Notes: generated by a model not told the origin, from the letters alone. A DNA stretch of 5,040 bases from an uncultured Collinsella sp. (GCA_900557505.1 USTC01000113.1:1-5040), one strand, 5' to 3'; shown: positions 1-5,040, numbered from the stretch's first letter. Numbers and translations: made by a program.

Positions 1-141
1 GGACCGCACGTATCCTGTCAGCTCAATCGCCTGCTTAATGCGCTCGGCCTTGTCCGCAGAGATATATCCGCCGTTGAGGTAGCGCGAGACGGCGGCGCTC
101 GAAACGCCCGCCAACTCGGCCACATCTTTCATCTTTACCAC
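1..141 (-). CDS. LacI/GalR-family transcriptional regulator, N-terminal fragment (gene continues past left edge)
   Basis: Only the first 47 codons are present. They form the DNA-binding head of a LacI-family repressor: a helix-turn-helix at residues 4-23 (KDVAELAGVSSAAVSRYLN) and the third helix with the family's AERIKQAIELTGY stretch at residues 32-44. The hinge helix and the sugar-binding periplasmic-binding-protein-like domain lie beyond the edge, so the effector cannot be guessed. I start the gene at the GTG at 141 because AGGGG at 147-151 sits 5 bases upstream and the protein then begins, as is usual in the family, a few residues before KDVA. In-frame ATGs at 132, 156 and 174 are alternatives. 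The one at 174 overlaps the likely -10 box and would lie upstream of the transcript start; the one at 132 is 14 bases from the ribosome site. The protein probably binds the operator at 157-170. The family call is firm; the start is probable. Confidence 0.9.
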   Translation of the reverse strand, partial: MVKMKDVAELAGVSSAAVSRYLNGGYISADKAERIKQAIELTGYVRS

Positions 142-146
142 GAGCA

Positions 147-151
147 CCCCT
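147..151 (-). promoter_or_regulatory. Ribosome binding site deciding the GTG start of the LacI-family gene
   Basis: AGGGG on the minus strand, 5 bases before the GTG at 141. It is the only purine-rich Shine-Dalgarno-like run near the candidate starts. It favours 141 over the ATG at 132 (14 bases away) and over the ATGs at 156 and 174, which lie upstream of it. Confidence 0.55.
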
Positions 152-156
152 GTCAT

Positions 157-170
157 TGAAATCGCTTTCA
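157..170 (-). promoter_or_regulatory. cre-like / LacI-family operator upstream of the repressor gene
   Basis: The 14-bp site reads TGAAAGCGATTTCA on the minus strand. It is an inverted repeat (TGAAA/TTTCA) around a central CG and fits the catabolite-responsive-element consensus TGWAANCGNTNWCA at every position. LacI/GalR proteins bind such pseudo-palindromes, with the hinge helices opening the central CG step. It lies 2 bases downstream of a -10-like hexamer and 15 bases before the GTG start, so bound protein would cover the transcription start. The simplest reading is autoregulation by the adjacent repressor. Control by a CcpA-like global regulator cannot be excluded. The match is seen directly; binding is inferred. 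Confidence 0.72.
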
Positions 171-172
171 CC

Positions 173-178
173 ATAATA
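173..178 (-). promoter_or_regulatory. Probable -10 element of the LacI-family gene promoter
   Basis: TATTAT on the minus strand differs from TATAAT at one position and lies in a locally AT-richer stretch. A start about 7 bases downstream would fall inside the operator at 157-170 and give a leader of roughly 25 bases. No good -35 box is visible at 16-18 bases spacing; the best candidates there (TCAATT or CTCAAT, about 196-202) are poor. The promoter may be weak or activator-dependent. The placement next to a LacI-type operator raises confidence above that of the hexamer alone. Confidence 0.5.
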
Positions 179-260
179 CCCAACCCATGCCAGCAAATTG
201 AGCAAATGAGACGGGCCCATGGATCATTTCAACCGCCCAGGTCGAGCAAACGTCAGCGAG

Positions 261-347
261 CGGGCAGCTGCCGTGACGAGGTGCCGCGAAAGAGGAGCGA
301 AGCGTACTTTATGTACGCGAGCGACGGTTTGAGCGGCAGATCGCCCG
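261..347. repeat. Nested inverted-repeat element in the intergenic gap (dispersed repeat or structured RNA)
   Basis: The arms CGGGC (261-265) and CTGCCG (268-273) pair with GCCCG (343-347) and CGGCAG (334-339), leaving a 2x3 internal loop. This makes an 11-bp outer stem around about 60 bases. Inside it is a perfect 6-bp hairpin, GCGTAC (302-307) / GTACGC (313-318), with the loop TTTAT, flanked on both sides by GAGCGA-type direct repeats. The left outer arm also contains a 10-bp perfect palindrome, GGCAGCTGCC (263-272). No reading frame here looks like a protein. Nested symmetry between two genes is typical of REP-like elements or of a structured leader or trailer RNA; the sequence alone does not decide which. 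Confidence 0.45.
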
Positions 348-357
348 GCAGATGTCC
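334..357. repeat. Two adjacent 12-bp direct repeats
   Basis: CGGCAGATCGCC (334-345) is followed at once by CGGCAGATGTCC (346-357), 10 of 12 bases identical. The first copy includes one arm of the larger inverted repeat (334-339), so the second copy offers a competing partner for the same opposite arm. It could be a duplication within a repeat element; no function is evident. Confidence 0.4.
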
Positions 358-373
358 GCGCAGCGTCGAGCGG

Positions 374-397
374 TCCAGCGTTCGTTAGAACGCCGGA
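374..397 (-). terminator. Hairpin just after the DUF4956 stop, possible end of the operon (no U-tract)
   Basis: On the minus strand TCCGGCGTTC and GAACGCTGGA form a 10-bp stem with one G-U pair, closed by the four-base loop TAAC. It begins 6 bases after the stop codon of the DUF4956 gene. A run of T residues does not follow (the next bases are CCGCTCGACG), so it is not a standard intrinsic terminator. It could protect the 3' end of the transcript or mark Rho-dependent termination. The hairpin is seen; the role is inferred. Confidence 0.4.
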
Positions 398-403
398 ACA
401 TAG

Positions 404-1069
404 TTAGCCGTGGTACTCGCCGTTGTATTGGATCAACGTCAGGTCCTCCACGCCGTCGAGCGCGCGGATGGCGTCGGCATAGGGCATATCCACACCGTCA
501 GAGAACACCTCGACGGCCATCTCGACCTTGTCGCCGCGCATGGTCTTAGATTTGACGGTGAACTTGGTGCGCCCAAACGCGCGCACGATATCGTCGCCAG
601 TGGTCTGGCCCGTGTAGTGGATGACCATCATGTACACGCGCGCCTTGTCCTGGTGGCTCGCAAAGCCGGCGATCATCACCACGATCACCACCGCCGTGAG
701 CGCCACGAGCGCATACATGCCGGCGCCCGCCGTAATGCCCGTGGTAATGGACCAAAACAGATACAGCAGGTCGAGCGGGTCCTTGACCGCCGTACGATAA
801 CGGACGATGGACAGAGCACCGACCATACCGAGCGAGATGACCACGTTCGTCGAGATCGCGAGCGTAACCATGCAGGTGAGCACGCACATGCCCACAAGCG
901 TCACGGCAAAGCTACGCGAATACACCACGCCGGTAAAAAAGCGCTTGTAGACGTAATAGATCAGGATGCCCATGGCGAGCGCCACGAGCAGCGACAGGCC
1001 GATCTTGGCAGGGTCGACCTGGCCAAACGCCTCCAAAACGGAGTTCTTAAAAAAGTCCCTGGTGCTCAT
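404..1069 (-). CDS. DUF4956 domain-containing integral membrane protein
   Basis: A 221-residue protein with about four membrane segments (roughly 22-40, 53-72, 74-90 and 103-136) and a soluble C-terminal domain at about 140-221. The signature of the DUF4956 family is clear: a glycine-rich segment ending in MVGALSIVRYRTAVKDPLD (82-100), followed by an aromatic-rich helix (LLYLFWSITTG). The positively charged R90-Y91-R92 and K96-D97-P98 at the membrane edge are the conserved part. No biochemical function is established for the family to my knowledge, but it is commonly found beside VTC-domain genes, as here. It starts 3 bases after the VTC gene's stop. Its nearest ribosome site, GAGGGG at 1081-1086, is 11 bases from the ATG, which is long, so translation probably depends on coupling. 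I infer that it is the membrane partner, anchor or channel of the VTC protein. The family call is firm; the role is speculative. Confidence 0.9.
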   Translation of the reverse strand: MSTRDFFKNSVLEAFGQVDPAKIGLSLLVALAMGILIYYVYKRFFTGVVYSRSFAVTLVGMCVLTCMVTLAISTNVVISLGMVGALSIVRYRTAVKDPLDLLYLFWSITTGITAGAGMYALVALTAVVIVVMIAGFASHQDKARVYMMVIHYTGQTTGDDIVRAFGRTKFTVKSKTMRGDKVEMAVEVFSDGVDMPYADAIRALDGVEDLTLIQYNGEYHG

Positions 1070-1072
1070 GGT

Positions 1073-1864
1073 CTAAATATCCCCTCGGTTCTCAAAATCC
1101 GATTCCCAGTAATTAAATCCGCGCAGGTAGGCGGTCTTTTCGTAACAGAGGCAGTACTTGGAGACCGCCGTAAGCTCGGTCGCGCCCGGCGGCACCATAT
1201 CGCGCACCAGCTGCGGGCAAAACTCCGTAAACTTGACCTCCATCACCAGCTTGCCGGGCTCCAGGACCGGCAGCGCGGGCAGCGCCGCGTCAAAGATATC
1301 GAAGCTGCCCACCGCGGCACGCACGTTCATGTCAAACGTAATGCGCACGGTGCCCTCATCCATCACCCACGGCTCGCGCTCGTAGTCCACGATGGTCCGC
1401 GGGCACATCATGTTGCAGATACACTCGATGTAGAACTCGCGGCAGAGCGGATAGGGACTCCTTAGCAAAAAGCCGTAGTCGCCAGCCAGAATCTGCTCAA
1501 ACTCGCCACGCGTGAGCGGCGCGTCCTCCTTGTAGATCCAGCTGCCGTACTTCTTTTTGCGCTCGAGCTTAATCACCTTGTCGCTGCCGTTATAGATGCG
1601 TACGCGATACTTTTTGCGCATGAGAATGCCGGCGTCTTTTTCCTCGTAGGCCGAGTTGCAGTAGTCGTCAAAGTATAGGCTGCGAATGGTGTAACCACCC
1701 GCCTGTGCATGCTTGTCCAGCTTAAACACCGGCGCCATGCGACAGGCAAGCGCGGCGTGCTCGCCCTCGTTAATAAGATATTTGAGCTCGTGGCGGTAAC
1801 GCTCCTGCGTGGCACGCACAGGCGGAGCCGCCAGGCGCTCAAGCAGAGCGCTAGCCCTCCTCAT
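1073..1864 (-). CDS. VTC domain-containing polyphosphate polymerase-type protein
   Basis: A 263-residue soluble protein that is almost entirely one VTC domain, the catalytic tunnel fold of eukaryotic Vtc4, which makes polyphosphate from ATP. The charged tunnel strands appear in family order: RHELKYLI (24-31), IRSLYFDD (60-67), RKKYRVRIYN (83-92), KLERKKK (99-105), RITFD (174-178), VMEVKF (207-212) and SKYC (235-238). The alternating basic residues (R24, K28, R61, R87, R89, K99, R102, K211, K236) are those expected to hold the phosphate chain, and E209 is placed to bind metal. It has no signal peptide or membrane segment, so it should be cytosolic and need a membrane partner, plausibly the DUF4956 protein encoded next. 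Unlike yeast Vtc proteins it lacks SPX and transmembrane domains. The ATG overlaps the end of the CotH gene by 14 bases and has its own ribosome site. Actual polyphosphate synthesis is inferred from the family. Confidence 0.92.
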   Translation of the reverse strand: MRRASALLERLAAPPVRATQERYRHELKYLINEGEHAALACRMAPVFKLDKHAQAGGYTIRSLYFDDYCNSAYEEKDAGILMRKKYRVRIYNGSDKVIKLERKKKYGSWIYKEDAPLTRGEFEQILAGDYGFLLRSPYPLCREFYIECICNMMCPRTIVDYEREPWVMDEGTVRITFDMNVRAAVGSFDIFDAALPALPVLEPGKLVMEVKFTEFCPQLVRDMVPPGATELTAVSKYCLCYEKTAYLRGFNYWESDFENRGDI

Positions 1865-3620
1865 ACGTATCCTCCACGACCTTACCGCCGTCTTGCACGT
1901 AAAAACACTTCATGCCGTAGTGCTTGCCGTCGTCGGTCACATAGTAGTCAAACGCATCTTGCGTATAGCCGTCGGAGTTGGTGGCACGCACGCGCACAAA
2001 ATACTGACCGGTATCGGGCGCATCGCAGGTCACCTCGGGAAGCAGCACGTCCTCGGCCTTAAAGACCACGTCGCTTATGGCATAGTCGCTCGCAAGCTCT
2101 ACGGTGTAGCGAATGTCGCGCGCCTTAAAGTCGTAGGACGCATCCCAGTTGATGCGCAGCTTACCGTTATCGATCTGCGGCACGCCAATGTAGAACGGCA
2201 TGGGCTTTTTATAGCTCTCGCGGAAGCTCTTATAGTTCTCCTCGATCTCGGAAGGAATCGCCGCGGCAATCTGCTTGTATTCGTCCTTGGTCACGGGCAG
2301 ATTCTCCAGGTCGGGCGCAGCAAAGACGAGCGGCTCCGTGACCTCGCGATAATGCTCGACCATCTTGGCCAGGCGATCCTCGGTCAAATACGAGCGCAGG
2401 TCCTTGACGGCGCTATCGAGTTCGCTGCGGAACGACTTGCTGCGCAACGCGCGGTTAAATAGCACGTTGCCCCAGTAGTTGCTCACGCCGCGCTCCCAGC
2501 TCGCATAATCCGAGAATCCCGTCAGGCTCAACTCGAGCTTGCGCAGCATGCCGTCGTTATCCCAATCCAGGATGTACCAGACCTTTGAGTTAAGCGGGCT
2601 GTACAGATAGCAGTTGCGGTTCTGCGTATCGCAATTGCCCGTCAAGATCTGAAACGCCATCCAATAGACCAGGTTCTCGGTATCGAAGTAGGTGTCGAGC
2701 ACATCGTCGATCTTTTGCGTATCGTCGTTGAGCGCATCGAGCATCTCGATCAACTTGGTATGGTCCGAGTCGCCCTTAATCTCGAGCATGCCCTCAAAGG
2801 CCGTCTGGTTATAGTCGGGGTCATCCGCCAGCTTGATGGTGTCTTCGAAGCGATGGAAATCGAAGCCGTTCACCTTGTACAGATGCCCGCTCTTATCCAG
2901 ACCGTGGGCCTTGAGCGCCGTCTTGTTGAGCTGCTCGACCTGCGTAAACAGGCCGTAGTCCTCAAAGGTGTCGTTAGATTTTTCGGTCTGGTCGCACACC
3001 CATAAGTGCACAAACTGTGTGCGCAGGCCCATCATCTGAGGAATCCCGCGAATGAGGTCATAGGCCATCTTGTTACGAAAGCGCATGCCCTCGCCCATGT
3101 GCTTGTTAAGCGCAATCGCGCGCTGCTGGCGCCACGTGCCCTTGCCCTTTTTGAGCTCCACCTTGTAGTTCTTTTGCGTATAGGTACTCGACGTCTGGCC
3201 GCGCACCTGCACCGTGGCGTTGGGCGCCTCCTCGCCATAGCCGACCTCGCCAGCAACGGGCCCCTTATCATCGCCAGGCTGCAGCAGGCCCATAACCTGA
3301 TAGCGCGTCACGCCCATGTCGGCATAGTCGTAGACCGAGTAGGTATTGATCTCGGCCCAGCTATGGTCGGTGTTCTCGGAGCTGTTGCCACGCGAGACCG
3401 TCAGGTACATGCATACGATGCCCGAGTCGTCGTAGACCTCGTACAACTCATCCTTGTCGCGAAGGTGCTTGGTCTCGCTAGACGCATCGGCCTTATTAAT
3501 CTTGCCCTGCTTCTTGGTCTTTTTTGTCGAGGATTCGTCCTGAGACGAGCAGCCCGAAAGCAGCAGCGCTCCGGCAGCCGCCTCAATCAAGCGGCGACGC
3601 GATATCATCCTATCGGTCAT
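1851..3620 (-). CDS. CotH kinase family lipoprotein with C-terminal Fn3-like domain
   Basis: A 589-residue protein. CotH proteins are atypical protein kinases; Bacillus CotH phosphorylates spore-coat proteins. Residues 1-24 form a lipoprotein signal peptide: SRRRLIE (7-13) resembles the twin-arginine motif and LLSGC ends at the lipidated Cys24. A charged, Lys/Ser-rich linker follows (25-58). The kinase-like domain spans roughly 60-430, with VRGQTSS (139-145), KNYKVELKK (150-158), NKMAYDLIRG (183-192), YGLFTQVEQ (222-230), the catalytic-loop motif TGNCDTQNRN (327-336, D331) and the metal-binding motif DWDNDG (352-357). All key acidic residues seem present, so it is probably active. Residues about 475-561 look like one fibronectin-III-type beta domain. 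I choose the ATG at 3620 because GGGGAGG lies 5 bases upstream and the signal peptide then begins normally; the upstream in-frame ATG at 3677 would spoil it. It overlaps the PelG gene by 11 bases. It should act outside the membrane; the substrate is unknown. Confidence 0.92.
   Translation of the reverse strand: MTDRMISRRRLIEAAAGALLLSGCSSQDESSTKKTKKQGKINKADASSETKHLRDKDELYEVYDDSGIVCMYLTVSRGNSSENTDHSWAEINTYSVYDYADMGVTRYQVMGLLQPGDDKGPVAGEVGYGEEAPNATVQVRGQTSSTYTQKNYKVELKKGKGTWRQQRAIALNKHMGEGMRFRNKMAYDLIRGIPQMMGLRTQFVHLWVCDQTEKSNDTFEDYGLFTQVEQLNKTALKAHGLDKSGHLYKVNGFDFHRFEDTIKLADDPDYNQTAFEGMLEIKGDSDHTKLIEMLDALNDDTQKIDDVLDTYFDTENLVYWMAFQILTGNCDTQNRNCYLYSPLNSKVWYILDWDNDGMLRKLELSLTGFSDYASWERGVSNYWGNVLFNRALRSKSFRSELDSAVKDLRSYLTEDRLAKMVEHYREVTEPLVFAAPDLENLPVTKDEYKQIAAAIPSEIEENYKSFRESYKKPMPFYIGVPQIDNGKLRINWDASYDFKARDIRYTVELASDYAISDVVFKAEDVLLPEVTCDAPDTGQYFVRVRATNSDGYTQDAFDYYVTDDGKHYGMKCFYVQDGGKVVEDTYEEG
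1871..1875 (-). promoter_or_regulatory. Ribosome binding site of the VTC gene, inside the CotH coding region
   Basis: GGAGG on the minus strand, 6 bases (ATACGT) before the ATG at 1864. It supports the start that overlaps the CotH stop and indicates translational coupling. A second GAGGAGG-like run lies just after this ATG within the first codons and could serve no start that keeps the VTC domain whole. Confidence 0.7.
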
Positions 3621-5040
3621 CAGGACCTCCCCAACGATTGCGATACACGCGAACCACCGTGCGCTCAAACACACCATGCGGCTCGCCCTCTAGACGCAGT
3701 TCCTCGTAGCGCTGTTCGGCACGGTCAAGCAAGCAGCCCAGCTCCGTAAAGCGACCCGTTTTGTCGGTCGCCACAATGGGCTGCTGGCTCAGAATACGAT
3801 ACGGCAAGTTGGCGGTATAGGTATCGAGCCGCATGAGCGCCACAACAAAAAACACCGCCGCGCCGAGCAAAAAGCCAAAGCCATAAAACTGCTGCGGAAA
3901 GAACAGCGAGACGATGGTCGCCAGCCCCGCCACGCCCGCGAACAGCCCGGAGGCAAGCACGGCGCCCTTGTAGTCGGTAAAGTACAGCAAGATAAGCATC
4001 ACCGTATTGCCCACGGCATACAGGCCATAGCCCACGCACAGCGTGCGAAAATACCCGTGCATTAGGTTGTTGAAGCCGAGTGGCAGGGCCGAGAGCACCG
4101 TGGTCTCGAGCGAGATGACCGCTGCCGTCACAAATAGCTGCTTGAGCGCGCAAAACCGCAGCTCCCGGTTGAGCGTGGCGAGCATTTCCTCCTCGGCCAC
4201 CACGATGTCGCCCACCACGCCGCCGTCGTTAAACAGGCTGTAGTAGTCGCGGTAGCGCGGATAGAAGTTTACCTCGACCGACACCACAAAGTTGACGGTC
4301 GTGACCAGAATGGTCAAAAACGCAAGCAACGCCGGCACATCATGATAGGGCGCGCCGTAAAACAGGCCTTTGACCTGCACGCCAATGGGACCGACCCAAA
4401 TGATCACCAGGTGCGCAAAGAGCCCCAGGTTGGTAAACAGGCCCGTGAGCGCCAGCGGCATGAACTGATCGAGCCGCTGTAAAAAGAGCCAGGGGCTGCG
4501 GTCGCTCTGAGGAAAATACCGGTACAGCAGCACCACATCCCAGGCGAGCATCACACCGTAGCCCAGGGCGATCGAAGCCAGCAGGCCCTCGACCGGCGGC
4601 AGTCCCAGCGCCAGCGAGCACAGGGCGCACAGGCATGCCACGCCAATGGCCGCGGCAAAGCTACACAGAATGCCGCGGTAATCCTTGATGGCCGTAAGAT
4701 AGCTCATGCCGTTCCAGTTGACGATCATAATGTTGAACAGCCATAGGCACAGCAGCCCCTGCAGCAGCGTGGCGCCCGAGAACAGCAAAAATACGCCGTA
4801 AAGCACCGTGCCCGCAACGAGCATGATGGCGTTGGAGCCCCAAAACGAGGGCAGAACCTCTTCTTCGCGCTCGGCAAAGAGCATGTCGGCCAAAAAGCGC
4901 GTGACCGGCATGGAGAAAAAGCTTGTGAGCGTAAGCGAGGCTAGCAGCGTATAGGTCACCATGCACACCAGCAGATCCTGGTTGGCGCGTCCCACGCCCC
5001 ACAGGCTGCACAGCACCAAAATGCCCACCTGCAGCAGCAC
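3610..5040 (-). CDS. pelG: PelG-like exopolysaccharide transporter, N-terminus beyond right edge
   Basis: The visible 476 residues are a polytopic membrane protein of the PelG family, a MOP/flippase-related branch that acts with the PelF glycosyltransferase to move Pel-type polysaccharide across the cytoplasmic membrane. About 11-12 hydrophobic segments are visible (roughly visible residues 1-16, 24-42, 70-92, 94-110, 122-147, 151-173, 194-216, 234-255, 299-320, 330-353, 358-380, 386-403). Family marks are the SMPVTRFLADMLF stretch (43-55) after the second segment and FVVSVEVNFYPRYRDYY (251-267) in the middle. The tail from about 414 is soluble and charged, probably cytosolic. The first visible codon is GTG at the very edge; PelG proteins have an additional N-terminal stretch, so I estimate about 40 residues are missing and the gene is partial. 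The full length would then be near 515, longer than the roughly 456 of Pseudomonas PelG. It is the first visible gene of the operon; pelF would be expected upstream. A generic Wzx flippase is less likely. Confidence 0.85.
   Translation of the reverse strand: MLLQVGILVLCSLWGVGRANQDLLVCMVTYTLLASLTLTSFFSMPVTRFLADMLFAEREEEVLPSFWGSNAIMLVAGTVLYGVFLLFSGATLLQGLLCLWLFNIMIVNWNGMSYLTAIKDYRGILCSFAAAIGVACLCALCSLALGLPPVEGLLASIALGYGVMLAWDVVLLYRYFPQSDRSPWLFLQRLDQFMPLALTGLFTNLGLFAHLVIIWVGPIGVQVKGLFYGAPYHDVPALLAFLTILVTTVNFVVSVEVNFYPRYRDYYSLFNDGGVVGDIVVAEEEMLATLNRELRFCALKQLFVTAAVISLETTVLSALPLGFNNLMHGYFRTLCVGYGLYAVGNTVMLILLYFTDYKGAVLASGLFAGVAGLATIVSLFFPQQFYGFGFLLGAAVFFVVALMRLDTYTANLPYRILSQQPIVATDKTGRFTELGCLLDRAEQRYEELRLEGEPHGVFERTVVRVYRNRWGGPDDR
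3626..3632 (-). promoter_or_regulatory. Ribosome binding site deciding the CotH start, inside the PelG gene
   Basis: GGGGAGG on the minus strand, 5 bases (TCCTG) before the ATG at 3620. It is a strong Shine-Dalgarno site embedded in the last codons of the PelG-like gene, so it both fixes the CotH start and couples translation of the two genes. Confidence 0.75.

Noticed and set aside
172..174. ATG at 174 as the start of the LacI-family protein
   Set aside because: It overlaps the TATTAT -10 box, so it would be upstream of the transcript made from that promoter; GTG at 141 has a ribosome site at proper distance.
35..220. Minus-strand 61-codon frame starting at 220
   Set aside because: It is out of frame with the clear LacI-family helix-turn-helix in the same DNA, and its start lies upstream of the likely promoter.
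213..222. GGGCCC/CCATGG overlapping palindromes
   Set aside because: Short six-base palindromes are expected by chance in GC-rich DNA and have no positional relation to a gene start.
206..388. Plus-strand 60-codon frame in the intergenic gap
   Set aside because: Arg/Ser-rich product without any domain, starting without a ribosome site, and laid over the inverted-repeat element that better explains the sequence.
374..397. Hairpin as a standard intrinsic terminator
   Set aside because: No T-run follows the stem on the minus strand, nor on the plus strand, so it is kept only as a low-confidence 3'-end hairpin.
410..1465. Long plus-strand open frame of 351 codons
   Set aside because: It lies antisense to the DUF4956 and VTC genes. 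Its His/Arg-rich composition is what the complement of GC-biased codons gives, and both sense proteins have clear family motifs.
1809..2462. Plus-strand open frame of 217 codons
   Set aside because: Antisense to the CotH gene and the start of the VTC gene, with no recognisable domain and no ribosome site that I can see; a codon-bias shadow.
3621..3677. N-terminal extension of CotH to the ATG at 3677
   Set aside because: It would add 19 residues before a complete lipoprotein signal peptide and enlarge the overlap with PelG, whereas the ATG at 3620 has a well-spaced GGGGAGG.
3006..3749. Plus-strand open frame of 247 codons
   Set aside because: Antisense to the CotH N-terminal half and the PelG end. 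Its His/Arg/Leu-rich, motif-free product is a shadow.
5038..5040. GTG at the right edge as the real start of the PelG-like gene
   Set aside because: The first visible residues are already in a membrane helix, and PelG proteins have an additional N-terminal stretch, so the frame is simply cut by the window.

Overview
The window is a dense, one-directional stretch of bacterial DNA. All five genes I can support lie on the minus strand, so they read from the right edge to the left. The DNA is GC-rich with strongly GC-biased third codon positions, and genes overlap or abut with purine-rich Shine-Dalgarno sites. Together with the gene content this fits a high-GC Gram-positive. My best guess is a gut Coriobacteriia member such as Collinsella, but this comes from style and gene set, not from a marker gene, and is tentative.

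Layout in reading order. (1) 5040-3610: a PelG-type polytopic membrane transporter for a Pel-like exopolysaccharide, with its N-terminus cut off by the window edge. (2) 3620-1851: a CotH-family protein-kinase-like lipoprotein with a twin-arginine-like signal peptide, an intact-looking active site and a C-terminal Fn3-like beta domain. (3) 1864-1073: a soluble VTC-domain (polyphosphate polymerase type) protein. (4) 1069-404: a DUF4956 integral membrane protein. Genes 1-4 overlap by 11 and 14 bases and then abut with 3 bases between, so they are almost certainly one translationally coupled operon that continues beyond the right edge. (5) After a gap of about 260 bases comes the first 47 codons of a LacI/GalR-family repressor, running off the left edge.

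The gap at 142-403 has no convincing gene. It holds a 10-bp hairpin just after the DUF4956 stop, a nested inverted-repeat element that may be a dispersed repeat or a structured RNA, and a promoter/operator region for the repressor. The operator is a 14-bp site that fits the cre/LacI-family consensus at every position. It lies just after a -10-like box, which suggests autoregulation.

How the genes may work together. PelG homologues work with the PelF glycosyltransferase to build and export a cationic polysaccharide. PelF would be expected just upstream, outside the window, but this is not seen. The VTC and DUF4956 products look like the catalytic and membrane parts of a split polyphosphate synthase/translocase, and the CotH lipoprotein would sit on the outer face of the membrane. 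The most interesting reading is a surface-polymer system that couples a Pel-like glycan, polyphosphate chemistry and an exported kinase-fold protein. The family assignments are well supported by sequence motifs; the joint mechanism is inference.
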